Origin: Paracoccus spongiarum
Lineage (GTDB): Bacteria; Pseudomonadota; Alphaproteobacteria; Rhodobacterales; Rhodobacteraceae
Length of the DNA: 64,000 nucleotides
Direction of reading: 5' to 3'
Assembly (NCBI RefSeq): GCF_030732095.1
Contig: NZ_JAVAMQ010000011.1
Span: 62,001 to 126,000, forward strand
A model generated the notes under the pieces. That model was not told the DNA's origin, did no database searches, and saw only the letters and a program-made list of their open reading frames with translations. Below are positions 11,301 to 22,232 of the stretch, one piece after another. A program made the translations under genes and the position numbers. How positions within the stretch are numbered: the first letter of the stretch is position 1; each line of letters opens with the position of its first letter.

Positions 11301-12284
11301 CCTCAAACCCCGGGGGATCGGGAAGAAAGAAGGGTGCCACGGCTTTCATCACTTAGCGCTTCGATCGCGCGTGGTGGCGCTTCATTTCAAGGTCGATCCC
11401 GGCAATCGTCGTGATGCCGTCGACCTTGGCAAAAGGCATTCCAGGGCTGGGGGGGTCGCCAGCCCCAGCTGGCCGGACATTGACCTGACGCTCGATGATC
11501 GCGCGTGTCGGCGCGGGCGCGTCGGGGCCGGGCAAGGCCGCCCGAACGGCTGCGACCCGCTGGTCCCGATCAACCCGTCCCGACCTCTTGTCCTCGACGG
11601 CCAGGACGTTCCGCGCCAAGGTGAACGGCAGGGTGGGATCATCCAGAGGTTCAGGCCGGGTCGCCGCGGCCCAGATCATCAGAGCGTCATTGAGCGCGTC
11701 GTCGCCGACCATCGCATCCGACGGGGGCAACGGGTCGGCAGCGCCCGGGGACAGCAGGTCGGCCGTCAACGCCATGGTTGCCAACGGTGCAGGGGACGTT
11801 CAGGCGAAGGCCGGAGCAGAAGGGGCCGGCGCGGCGACAGGCGGAGGAGCGATACTGACCAGGGTTCGGACCTGCCCCGGCACCAGATAGCCGGTGGCCG
11901 GAGCATCCATCGAGGCTTGCCAGTCGGCGATCGCCCGACAGTCGCCTGATCCCGGGATGCCGTCGATCTCTCCTTCGTAATGACCAGCCGCGGCCAAGGC
12001 GCGCTGAACGGCCATGGGATGTTCAGACTCATCCGGGGCTGCCGGGGCTCGGCTTGCCGGGCGATTGTCTGCCGTTGAGGCTGCGGAGCCCATTGCTGAC
12101 GTCGCTGCTGCTGAGATCGCGCGCGCTGTTGCTGCTGTTGCTGCTGAGGTTGACGCAACTGTTTCTTGATGACTTCGCCGGCGATGATCCCGAACAGCTT
12201 TCTCAGATCGTCCGCGACAGCGGGCTGCCAAAGGGCGGAGGATAGCAAAAGGCCGGAGATAGCCAATGAGAAAGTGCGGCGCAT
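8357..12284 (-). pseudogene. Large decayed gene for an exported protein with a PG-binding-like segment
   Basis: Minus-strand coding pieces line up end to end over about 1300 codons. The start at ATG 12284 follows GAGAGG and gives a signal peptide (MRRTFSLAISGLLLSSALW, cleavage near AVADD), then a Gln-rich stretch. Near 12040 the frame shifts into a peptidoglycan_binding_1-like segment (MAVQRALAAAGHYEGEIDG). That frame continues past in-frame stops at 11800 and 11353 to a G6 tract, where it shifts. Further shifts fall at a G10 tract (10201-10210), near 9825 and near 9585; the last piece ends at TGA 8357 with PMVKAVDIKL. Removing one G at each tract restores continuity. The stops at 11800 and 11353 could instead be borders of two or three genes. 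Function unknown. Confidence 0.65.
10201..10210. repeat. C10 homopolymer tract
   Basis: Ten consecutive C lie on the plus strand inside the large decayed gene, exactly where the minus-strand frame changes. A nine-base tract would keep WGG joined to AFVRADPTGEITK. It may be a slippage site, a true decay mutation or a base-calling error. Confidence 0.8.
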
Positions 12285-12419
12285 CGTGAACCTCTCACTC
12301 GTCAACCTCCAACGGGTTGCCCGCTCAGCGGTTCAGTCAATCCTTCGGCGCCGATGTTTGCACTTTGTCGATGATATCTGTCTGGCCATGTCAGCAGTTC
12401 GGGTTGGCAAGACGCTGAT

Positions 12420-12889
12420 CATGTGATGATCGTCCGCACGATGGCCAACGGATCGGCGCTGCGGCGGGCGGCCATGCGTGCGGAAAGCGACCCAGAGATG
12501 ATCCTCGTTGGCCGCCACGGCCCTTGCCGCGGCCTCGTCCATGGTCTTCCAGGAATCGAACTGGAGGGTTTCTTCCATGATGAAGCCCAAGCGGGGCCTG
12601 CGCGATGAACAGATGCTGGACGGCGACAGAGGTCCGGTCCCTCCTTGTGGGCCAGTTCATGATCAGGGTCTGGCTATCGGTTGCGAAGCGCGATCCGGAC
12701 TCGGCGAAATCAAGGCTGGAGAAATCCTGACGCTCGGCAGGGAATGCGCGAACGAGATCGCGGAAACAGTCGATCTTCCCTGGGAGATCGCGATAGGAGA
12801 TCTCCACAATCTTGCCGATCTTCGACAGGGAAGTGTCGTTGCCGAGCACCCTTGCGGGCGGTCGAAGATATTCGCGAGACCTGACGCAC
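12420..12889 (-). pseudogene. Truncated zinc-ribbon transposase-like gene, copy 2
   Basis: It begins at GTG 12889 after GGAGG, with VRQVSRISSTARK against VNQVSTISSTAGK in copy 1. The next 470 bp of copy 1, holding all zinc ribbons, are missing. After the junction it reads LGNDTSLSKIGKIVEIS, SGSRFATDSQTLIMNWP, TSVAVQHLFIAQA and, after a frameshift, AVAANEDHLWVAFRTH. Similarity to copy 1 ends there, so the C-terminal third is also gone. It keeps some core residues that copy 1 has lost (ATDSQT), so both derive from a better-preserved parent. Orientation is opposite to copy 1. Confidence 0.7.
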
Positions 12890-12976
12890 CCGACACCTCC
12901 ATTGGAGTCCCGGTCAAGCGCAGTGAAGCAAAGAAAAAGTTGGCCGCAGCGCGGCCAACCGAAGGGCGTATCGACA
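12845..12976 (-). repeat. Right inverted copy of the element 5' region
   Basis: Inverted partner of 6178-6311. Both share the sequence around TCGATACGCC or TTGATACGCC, the hairpin, the ribosome site and the first 12 or so codons. Together the two copies delimit the 6.8 kb decayed segment. Confidence 0.75.
12930..12959 (-). terminator. Perfect 9 bp hairpin with T-run downstream of carD
   Basis: On the minus strand a 9 bp stem (12951-12959 with 12939-12947) and a 3 nt loop are followed by TTTTTCTTT. It lies about 100 nt past the carD stop and belongs to element copy 2, so it probably now ends the carD transcript. Confidence 0.7.
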
Positions 12977-13056
12977 TTTTCCCGTCAGGGCCTTGCCCCG
13001 AAGGGCGCCCGGTTTCGGCGATCATTGGCCCCGGATCGGGGGGTTCCCGTGCCGGG

Positions 13057-13566
13057 TCAGGCGGCGCGCGACAGCAGCACGTCCTCGACTCGCTTCTGGG
13101 CGGCGCCTTCATCCAGGCCGCTGACGGCCGCGACTTCGCGGGTCAGGCGGTCCAGCGCGGCTTCATACAGCTGACGTTCGGAATAGGATTGCTCGCGCTG
13201 TTCGTCGTTGCGGTGCAGGTCGCGCACCACCTCGGCGATGGACATCAGATCGCCCGAATTGATCTTCTGGTCGTATTCCTGCGCCCGACGCGACCACATC
13301 GCGCGCTTGACGCGGGCCTTGCCCTTCAGCGTTTCCAGCGCCCGGTCGATCAGGTCGGGGGTCGACAGACCGCGCATGCCGATCTCGCTGGCGCGCGAGG
13401 TGGGCACCCGCAGGGTCATCTTGTCCTTTTCGAAGGAAATGACGAACATTTCCAGCCGCAGCCCGGCGACTTCCTGCTCTTCGATCGACACGATCCGCCC
13501 CACGCCATGGGCCGGGTAGACGACGAAGTCATCGGGGCGAAACTCATTTTTCTTGGCTTTGGACAT
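13057..13566 (-). CDS. carD: CarD family transcriptional regulator
   Basis: A 169-residue CarD/CdnL protein starting MSKAKKNEFRPDDFVVYPAHGVGRI, the RNA polymerase-interacting Tudor-like domain, followed by a helical DNA-binding half. CarD-type proteins bind the RNAP beta subunit and stabilise open promoter complexes, often at rRNA promoters. The start is ATG 13566 because AGAGGAAG lies 7 nt upstream and homologues begin here, although the frame stays open 16 codons further. It follows fdxA in the same direction after about 330 bp. Confidence 0.93.
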   Translation of the reverse strand: MSKAKKNEFRPDDFVVYPAHGVGRIVSIEEQEVAGLRLEMFVISFEKDKMTLRVPTSRASEIGMRGLSTPDLIDRALETLKGKARVKRAMWSRRAQEYDQKINSGDLMSIAEVVRDLHRNDEQREQSYSERQLYEAALDRLTREVAAVSGLDEGAAQKRVEDVLLSRAA

Positions 13567-13894
13567 ACAGGCTTCCTCTAGGTGGTGCCCTGCGAAGGGC
13601 ACAAAAGACCGCAAGCGGTGCAGGCCGCCTTCGGTCCATTTCTGTCATTCTTGTGGCTTCCTGCCGTGCAGATGGCATGAAAGTTCGGTTACTGGGGCGC
13701 GCACCTTATGGGCCTCTGACTCCCATCAGATGCGAATGTGAATTGAACATAGCATAAATAAGACGCCAGAAAAAGCGCCGCGAAAGTCGCAGGTCCCGCC
13801 TTGCCGGCGGTCTTTTCCGGCTTTTCGGTCAAAGACTTGTCCCGCCGGTGCGGGCGGCCCTCACGACAGCTTGTGCGCGAATCGGCCGCCCGGA
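13567..13894. other. Intergenic region fdxA-carD
   Basis: No gene seen. The part nearest carD is unusually AT-rich (around 13730-13770) and probably contains the carD promoter. A small hairpin (CCGCC/GGCGG near 13797-13812) has no T-tract. Confidence 0.4.
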
Positions 13895-14233
13895 TCAGTC
13901 GCCCTCGCCGGGCGCTTCCGAGAAGTACTTGTCCAGCTTGCCCGCCACGCCGTCCATTTCTTCGGCAGTCGGCAGCGGATCCTTTTTCTGGGTGATGACC
14001 GGCCAGAGTTCCGAATATTTCCGGTTGAACTCGACCCATTTCTCCATGTCGGGTTCGGTGTCCGGGCGGATCGCGTCGGCGGGGCATTCCGGTTCGCACA
14101 CGCCGCAGTCGATGCATTCGTCGGGATGGATGACCAGGGTGTTCTCACCCTCGTAGAAGCAGTCGACCGGGCAGACCTCGACGCAGTCGGTATATTTGCA
14201 CATGATGCAATTATCGGTGACGACATAGGTCAT
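13895..14233 (-). CDS. fdxA: Seven-iron ferredoxin
   Basis: A 112-residue FdxA. Cysteines at 9, 12, 17 and 21 and at 40, 43, 46 and 50 form the two cluster-binding sets ([14 protein letters not shown] and [12 protein letters not shown]), typical of [3Fe-4S]/[4Fe-4S] ferredoxins with a long C-terminal tail. It is a cytoplasmic low-potential electron carrier of unknown partner. GGGAG lies upstream of the ATG at 14233. It sits between hslR and carD, an arrangement common in Rhodobacteraceae. Confidence 0.94.
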   Translation of the reverse strand: MTYVVTDNCIMCKYTDCVEVCPVDCFYEGENTLVIHPDECIDCGVCEPECPADAIRPDTEPDMEKWVEFNRKYSELWPVITQKKDPLPTAEEMDGVAGKLDKYFSEAPGEGD

Positions 14234-14386
14234 GGCATGCTCCCGTTCCGGTCCGCCGCGACAGTTACGCCCGGCGCCGCGATCATTCAAGGCCGCGGGT
14301 GGCGAAAAAACCGCCATCCGCGCCGTCTCGCACGGGGCAGGACAGGCGTTCGGAAAGCCGTGCCGCCGGGGGAATTCCGGTCTGCT

Positions 14387-14694
14387 TCAGGACCGGTCGG
14401 CCGCGGGATCGGCCACGCTTTCCGCCGCCGCGTCCAGGTCGTGATAGAGGGTCCGCGCCTCGCTGAAGGGGCCGCGCCGGGCGCCCAGGGCGGCGACCCG
14501 AAGCCTGCGGATGCTGCCCTGCGCCGACAGCACCAGCAGGTCGCCGGGCCGGATCGCGCGGCCGGGCTTGCGGCAGGGCTGGCCGTTCAGCCGCACGCCG
14601 CCCGCCTCGATGCGTGCGGCGGCCAGGCCGCGCGACCTGAACAGCCGCGCGTGAAACAGCCACTTGTCGAGGCGCAGCCCGTCGCCGGCCCCGC

Positions 14695-14698
<4 letters not shown>
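14387..14698 (-). CDS. hslR: S4-domain RNA-binding protein (Hsp15-like)
   Basis: A 103-residue protein with an S4 domain at its N-terminus (LRLDKWLFHARLFRSRGLA), followed by GGVRLNGQPCRKPGRAIRPGDLL. Hsp15 binds stalled 50S subunits carrying nascent chains. The start is GTG 14698, which overlaps the TGA of the upstream helicase gene, so the two are translationally coupled. The C-terminus is acidic and shorter than in E. coli Hsp15. The symbol rests on family resemblance. Confidence 0.82.
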
Positions 14699-17634
<2,936 letters not shown>

Positions 17635-17638
17635 GCCT

Positions 17639-18235
17639 TCAGATATCGGTGCCGACCTGCCGGCGTTCCAGACGCGCCACGCCGTCGATGGCCTCTTGCT
17701 GATTGGGATGGATGGCAAGGCTCTGGCGATAGGCCGCCAGCGCGCGGTCGTCGTCGCCGATCTCCTCGAACAGCGCGCCCAGCTGCGTCAGCGCGGCGAA
17801 GTGGCGCGGCTCGAGGATCAGCACCTGCGACAGGTCGGCGATCGCGGGGCCCGTCTGCCCCGCCGCCGCAAGCGCCGCAGCCCGCGCCTGCCAGCCCGCA
17901 GCAAAGCCCGGCGCATGGTCGGTCAGCGCGCCCAGATGGCCCAGTGCTGCCTCGAGATCGCCCTGGTCCAGCGCCTCCTCGCCGCGCTTCAGAAGCAGGT
18001 CCATCGCCGCCGAGCCGGATTTCGACCATTCCCGCAGAATGTCGGATTCGGCGATCCGCCAGGCTTCGCCCTCGGGCCGGGCCAGCTGGTCGAACAGCCC
18101 GTCCATGCCGGCGGCGTCCTGCGCCGCGGCAAGATGTGCCGCGCCGAAACTTATTGCCAATATGCCGAAAATCGTCAGAACTCGGCGGCGGAGTGCCGTG
18201 ACGACAGAGTGGAATTGATCGGCAAGCGGGCGCAT
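17639..18235 (-). CDS. Exported tetratricopeptide-repeat protein
   Basis: A 198-residue protein with an N-terminal signal peptide (RRRVLTIFGILAISFGAAHL, then AAAQDA) and helical TPR-like pairs. The clearest are ALDQGDLEAALGHLGALTDH, ADLSQVLILEPRHFAALTQLG and DRALAAYRQSLAIHPNQQEA. It probably acts in the periplasm as a protein-interaction scaffold; partner unknown. ATG 18235 is preferred over the longer open frame because it places the signal peptide correctly. It is the first gene of the TPR-helicase-hslR unit, divergent from the SCP2 gene. Confidence 0.82.
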   Translation of the reverse strand: MRPLADQFHSVVTALRRRVLTIFGILAISFGAAHLAAAQDAAGMDGLFDQLARPEGEAWRIAESDILREWSKSGSAAMDLLLKRGEEALDQGDLEAALGHLGALTDHAPGFAAGWQARAAALAAAGQTGPAIADLSQVLILEPRHFAALTQLGALFEEIGDDDRALAAYRQSLAIHPNQQEAIDGVARLERRQVGTDI

Positions 18236-18297
18236 ATCCGAAGGTGTAACCCGGCCCGCATGTCGGGCGCCAGCCAAAGCGCGATGAGAGGACCAGT

Positions 18298-18582
18298 ATG
18301 AGCGATGTTGTGAACGCCGCAGTCGAGAAGCTGAACGAGAAGATCGGCAGCTTCGGGTCGACCGCCAAATTCGTGATCGAGGACGAGGGCTCGATCATGA
18401 TCGACGAGAACGGCGTCCGCGCCGGCGACGAAGAGGCAGAGGTGACCCTGAAGGCGAGCCGCGACACCTTCGAGGGCATCCTGAACGGCACCGTGAACCC
18501 GGCGACCGCCTTCATGATGGGCAAGCTGAAGATCGACGGCTCGATGGGCGTGGCGATGCAGCTGGGTCAGGCGCTGTCCTGA
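18298..18582 (+). CDS. SCP2 sterol-binding domain protein
   Basis: A 94-residue single-domain SCP2 protein: IGSFGSTAKFVIEDEGSIMID in the middle and MMGKLKIDGSMGVAMQLGQ at the end form the conserved lipid-binding fold. Bacterial members bind acyl chains or lipids; the ligand here is unknown. GAGAGGACC precedes the ATG. The lipase-like gene follows after 7 bp, so the two form an operon suggesting a lipid-related role. Confidence 0.9.
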   Translation: MSDVVNAAVEKLNEKIGSFGSTAKFVIEDEGSIMIDENGVRAGDEEAEVTLKASRDTFEGILNGTVNPATAFMMGKLKIDGSMGVAMQLGQALS

Positions 18583-18589
18583 CGGATCG

Positions 18590-19531
18590 GTGACCGAGGC
18601 CGCCCCCTTTCACCAGTTGCCGGGCGATGCCCGGAGGCCGGCACGCGCCTTCTGGGCGCGGGCCGAGGACGGCGTGCGGCTGCGCATGGCCTGCTGGGAC
18701 GGCGGCGACGGGACCGCGGGCAGCATTCTGCTGTTTCCGGGCCGCACCGAATATATCGAGAAATATGCCCCCATCGCCCAGCTTCTGAACGCCGAGGGCT
18801 ATGACGTTCTGGCCATCGACTGGCGCGGACAGGGGCTGTCGGACCGGCTGCAGGACGACCCCCGCCCCGGCCATGTCAACGACTTCGCGGATTACCAGCG
18901 CGACGTGGTGGAAATGGTCGTCGCCGCCACCGAGCTGGACCTGCCCCGGCCCTGGCACCTGCTGGCGCATTCGATGGGCGGCTGCATCGGGCTGGCGGCG
19001 CTGCATGCCGACCTGCCGGTGGCGACGGCGGTATTCTCGGCGCCGATGTGGGGCGTCAACCTGCGCCAGATGCCGCATGGCGTCGCCCTGGGGATCGCAT
19101 ATCTGGCCGGCAGGCTGGGCCACGGCGGGCGCAGCGCGCCGGGCAGCGGCGCGGTCGGCGCCTACATGCTGGACGAGGCGTTCAGCGCCAACCTGCTGAC
19201 CGGCGACGCCGAGGAATGGTGCAGGCTGCTGCGCGAGGCGGCCGCCTGGCCCGACCTGACCATCGGCGGCGCCAGCTATCACTGGGTCTCGCGGGCGCTG
19301 AACGAATGTTCGCGCCTCGACAGGCTCGGCTCGCCCGACCTGCCGATGACCGTGTCGCTGGGCAGCGAGGAAAAGGTCGTCTCGGCGGCGGCGATCCGCA
19401 GCCGCACGGCGCGCTGGCCGAACGCCCGCCTGCTGGAGATCGAGGGCGCGCGCCACGAGGTGATGATGGAGGCCGCGCCCCTGCGCGACATGTTCCTGTC
19501 GGCGGCACTGGAACGGTTCCGCGACGGCTGA
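18590..19531 (+). CDS. Alpha/beta hydrolase, lysophospholipase-like
   Basis: A 313-residue alpha/beta hydrolase starting with GTG. It shows LLFPGRTEYIEKYAPIAQLL at the oxyanion region, AIDWRGQGLSDR, and the nucleophile elbow AHSMGG. This order is that of the PldB-like monoacylglycerol/lysophospholipase group. The catalytic acid and histidine lie in the C-terminal third (EGARHEVMME). Cytoplasmic, no signal peptide. It follows the SCP2 gene by 7 bp. Substrate is inferred from the family only. Confidence 0.85.
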   Translation: MTEAAPFHQLPGDARRPARAFWARAEDGVRLRMACWDGGDGTAGSILLFPGRTEYIEKYAPIAQLLNAEGYDVLAIDWRGQGLSDRLQDDPRPGHVNDFADYQRDVVEMVVAATELDLPRPWHLLAHSMGGCIGLAALHADLPVATAVFSAPMWGVNLRQMPHGVALGIAYLAGRLGHGGRSAPGSGAVGAYMLDEAFSANLLTGDAEEWCRLLREAAAWPDLTIGGASYHWVSRALNECSRLDRLGSPDLPMTVSLGSEEKVVSAAAIRSRTARWPNARLLEIEGARHEVMMEAAPLRDMFLSAALERFRDG

Positions 19532-19553
19532 ACCCCGCCCCCGCGCCACGCCA

Positions 19554-20513
19554 TCACCCGCCCGGGCGGTCGTCCCTGCCCGCCGGCGCCGCGCCCGCCG
19601 GTCCTGGGCGCGTGGCGGCCGCATGACCCGGCAGCCGCAGCCGGACCCGCTTGATGCGGCGGGGATCGGCATCGACCACCTCGAACTCGGCCCCCGAGTC
19701 ATGGCCGATCACCTCGCCGCGCAGCGGCACCCGGCCGGTCAGCATGAAGATCAGCCCGCCGAGCGTATCGACCTCGTCATCCTCGTTGTCGCTGGACAGG
19801 CGCAGCCCGGTCTCGGCCTCGACCTCGGCCAGCGGCGCGCGGGCCTGGATCAGCCACTGGCCGGGCTTCTCGGCCAGCCACAGCCCGCCCTCGACCTCGT
19901 CATGCTCGTCCTCGATCTCGCCGATCACCTGCTCGATCAGGTCCTCGATCGTCACCAGCCCGTCCACCCCGCCATATTCGTCGATCACCAGCGCCATGTG
20001 GATCCGCTTCTGCTGCATCTGCTGCAACAGCACGCCGATCGGCATCGAGGGCGGCACATAGAGAAGCGGGCGCAGCATCGGCCGCAGGGTGAACTTGCCG
20101 CCCTTGCCGAAGCCATGCTTCAGCGCCAGGTCCTTCAGGTGGATCATTCCCAGCGGGCTGTCCAGCGTGCCGCGAAACACCGGCACCCGCGAGAAGCCGT
20201 GCTCGCGGAACATCTCGACCAGATCCTCCAGAGTGACGGTCACCGGAGCGGCGATGATCTCGACCTTGGGGATGGCCACGTCATCGACGCGCAGCCGCCG
20301 CAGATTGACCATGCCGGGCGCGGGCTGTGCGTCGGGGCGGTCGTTCCCCCCGTCCCCCTCAGCCGCATCGTCGCCACCGGTCAGCGCGCCGAAGAAGCGG
20401 CCGAAGAAGCCGCGCGAACTGGGCAGGTCGCGGCCGTCGCCGCCAACGCCGTCGGCCGGGCCTGCCGCGTCTTCGCCCAACGGCATGTCGGGGGATCGGG
20501 ACTCGGAACTCAT
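19554..20513 (-). CDS. CBS-domain protein of the CorC/TlyC family
   Basis: A 319-residue cytosolic CorC-type protein without the DUF21 membrane domain. After a Gly/Asp-rich N-terminus come two CBS domains (DVAIPKVEIIAAPVTVTLED and MALVIDEYGGVDGLVTIEDL) and the C-terminal transporter-associated domain (GLRLSSDNEDDEVDTLGGLI). Family members act in Mg2+/Co2+ efflux or in adenine-nucleotide sensing. The ATG at 20513 overlaps the ybeY stop (ATGTGATG), giving a tightly coupled phoH-ybeY-corC set, as in many proteobacteria. Confidence 0.9.
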   Translation of the reverse strand: MSSESRSPDMPLGEDAAGPADGVGGDGRDLPSSRGFFGRFFGALTGGDDAAEGDGGNDRPDAQPAPGMVNLRRLRVDDVAIPKVEIIAAPVTVTLEDLVEMFREHGFSRVPVFRGTLDSPLGMIHLKDLALKHGFGKGGKFTLRPMLRPLLYVPPSMPIGVLLQQMQQKRIHMALVIDEYGGVDGLVTIEDLIEQVIGEIEDEHDEVEGGLWLAEKPGQWLIQARAPLAEVEAETGLRLSSDNEDDEVDTLGGLIFMLTGRVPLRGEVIGHDSGAEFEVVDADPRRIKRVRLRLPGHAAATRPGPAGAAPAGRDDRPGG

Positions 20514-21007
20514 CACATTGTCTCTTGATAGGGGTCGGGAATGTCGAGGCCGCGCAGGATGCTGCGCTCGGTCGCCTCCATCATCTGCGCATCGGCGTCG
20601 TCGAGATGGTCGTAGCCCAGCAGGTGCAGGGTCGCGTGGACCAGCAGATGCGTGACATGGTGGGCCAGCGGCTTGTGCTGGGCCGATGCCTCGGCCAGGC
20701 AGGTGTCGTAGGCGATGGCGATGTCGCCAAGCTCGTCCTCGTCGGGCGGCTCGGGGCGGGTGCCCGGATCGCGCGGCGCGGGCTCGGCCGAGGGCCATGA
20801 CAGCACATTGGTCGGTTGCGGCTTGCCGCGGAAATCGGCGTTCAGCGCGGCGATGCGGGCGTCGTCGCAGCCCAGCACCGCGACCTCGCCGCCGATGTCG
20901 TGCCAGCGCAGCGTGGCCTCGACGGCGCGCGCGGCCAGGGCGTCAAGCCCGGCCGCGTCCCATCGGTCGTCCTCGATGATGCAATCGGCGGTGATCTCGT
21001 CAGGCAT
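20513..21007 (-). CDS. ybeY: Endoribonuclease YbeY
   Basis: A 164-residue UPF0054 metalloprotein involved in 16S rRNA 3' maturation and 70S ribosome quality control. The zinc motif reads HATLHLLGYDH; the three histidines are present but the usual glycine after the first histidine is alanine. An acidic Pro-rich insert (RPEPPDEDELGD) precedes it. ATG 21007 overlaps the end of phoH by 8 nt. The Gly-to-Ala change is conservative and probably tolerated. Confidence 0.93.
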   Translation of the reverse strand: MPDEITADCIIEDDRWDAAGLDALAARAVEATLRWHDIGGEVAVLGCDDARIAALNADFRGKPQPTNVLSWPSAEPAPRDPGTRPEPPDEDELGDIAIAYDTCLAEASAQHKPLAHHVTHLLVHATLHLLGYDHLDDADAQMMEATERSILRGLDIPDPYQETM

Positions 21008-22076
21008 CGTTTCGCATGGCGCGGCGCGGAACCCGGTCGCCGCGCACCTCCGGCGTTTCGCCCCGCGCGATCGCGGCGGCATCCTCGGCGTCATACGCCT
21101 CGATGATGCGGGCGACAAGCGGGTGGCGCACCACGTCCTTCGCGGTGAAATAGCTGAAGCTGATGCCCTTGACCCCGTCGAGGATGCGCTCGGCATCGGC
21201 CAGCCCCGACTGCATGCCGCGCGGCAGGTCGACCTGCGTGCGGTCGCCCGTGATGACCATGCGGCTTCCTTCGCCCAGCCGGGTCAGGAACATCTTCATC
21301 TGCATCTGCGTGGCGTTCTGCGCCTCGTCCAGCACGACGAAGGCGCTCGAGAGGGTGCGGCCGCGCATGAAGGCCAGCGGCGCAATCTCGATGCGCTTTT
21401 CCTCCATCAGCTTCTGCATCTGCTTGCCGGGCAAGAAATCGTTCAGCGCGTCATAGAGCGGCTGCATGTAGGGATCGACCTTCTCCTTCATGTCGCCGGG
21501 CAGAAAGCCCAGCCGCTCGCCCGCCTCGACGGCGGGGCGCGACAGGATGATCTTGTCGACCTGACCGCCGATCAGCATGGTCACGCCGACCGCCACGGCC
21601 AGATAGGTCTTGCCGGTGCCTGCCGGGCCGATGCCGAAGGCCAGTTCGTTCTCGAAAAGGGCCCGGACATAGGCCTTTTGCGCGTCGGTGCGCGGCTCGA
21701 CCGATTTCTTGCGGGTGCGCAGTTCGTAATTGCCCGAGGCGAACATTTCCAGCTGGTCTGCCGGCGTCATCTCGGCGCCGGGGTCGATGCCCATCCGCAG
21801 CGCCGCCTCGACCTCGGCAAGGCCGACCTGCCGTCCCTGTTCCAGCCGGGCGTAAAGACCGCGCAGCAGCTGTGCCGCCTCGGCCTGCGCCTCGGGGCCG
21901 CCGACCACGGCAAGCTGGTTGCCGCGTCGCAGGATGTGGATGCCAAGGGCTTCCTCGATGCGGGCCAGATGCCGGTCACTGGCACCGCACAGGTCGATCA
22001 GCAGCCGGTTATCGGGAAATTCCAGCAGGGTTTCGGCGTGATGGGTCGCGACGGGGGGCGTTGGGGTCAGGCCCAA
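21000..22076 (-). CDS. phoH: PhoH-like ATPase
   Basis: A 358-residue PhoH family protein. It has a KH-like N-terminus (EFPDNRLLIDLCGASDRHLA) and a P-loop ATPase with Walker A GPAGTGKT (150-157), Walker B VVLDEAQNATQMQ and ITGDRTQVDLP. It is linked to RNA metabolism through its conserved partner ybeY directly downstream. The start appears to be TTG at 22076 because GGAGAGA stands just upstream and no ATG occurs before the conserved N-terminus; this rare codon would keep expression low. Confidence 0.9.
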   Translation of the reverse strand: MGLTPTPPVATHHAETLLEFPDNRLLIDLCGASDRHLARIEEALGIHILRRGNQLAVVGGPEAQAEAAQLLRGLYARLEQGRQVGLAEVEAALRMGIDPGAEMTPADQLEMFASGNYELRTRKKSVEPRTDAQKAYVRALFENELAFGIGPAGTGKTYLAVAVGVTMLIGGQVDKIILSRPAVEAGERLGFLPGDMKEKVDPYMQPLYDALNDFLPGKQMQKLMEEKRIEIAPLAFMRGRTLSSAFVVLDEAQNATQMQMKMFLTRLGEGSRMVITGDRTQVDLPRGMQSGLADAERILDGVKGISFSYFTAKDVVRHPLVARIIEAYDAEDAAAIARGETPEVRGDRVPRRAMRNDA

Positions 22077-22232
22077 AATTCTCTCCAGCTTGGTCTGTTA
22101 AACCTATGGTGGCGCTCCGGGGGGATTCGCACAAGATGATGTTGAGCGATTGTGCGGCATTCCTGCCAGCGAAGGCGGCAGCCGCCGCGTCCGGCGCGGC
22201 CGTGTGCCGCCCGCGCGGGCAGTCCGGGCGGA

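Noticed and set aside
5839-13056. Classical tRNA-integrated island with att sites and integrase
   Set aside because: No copy of the tRNA 3' end was found at the right border and no tyrosine recombinase gene is present; only the decayed transposase-like copies are seen.
20513-21007. YbeY inactivated by the Gly-to-Ala change in HATLHLLGYDH
   Set aside because: All three zinc histidines remain, alanine is small, and the gene is intact and coupled to phoH and corC.
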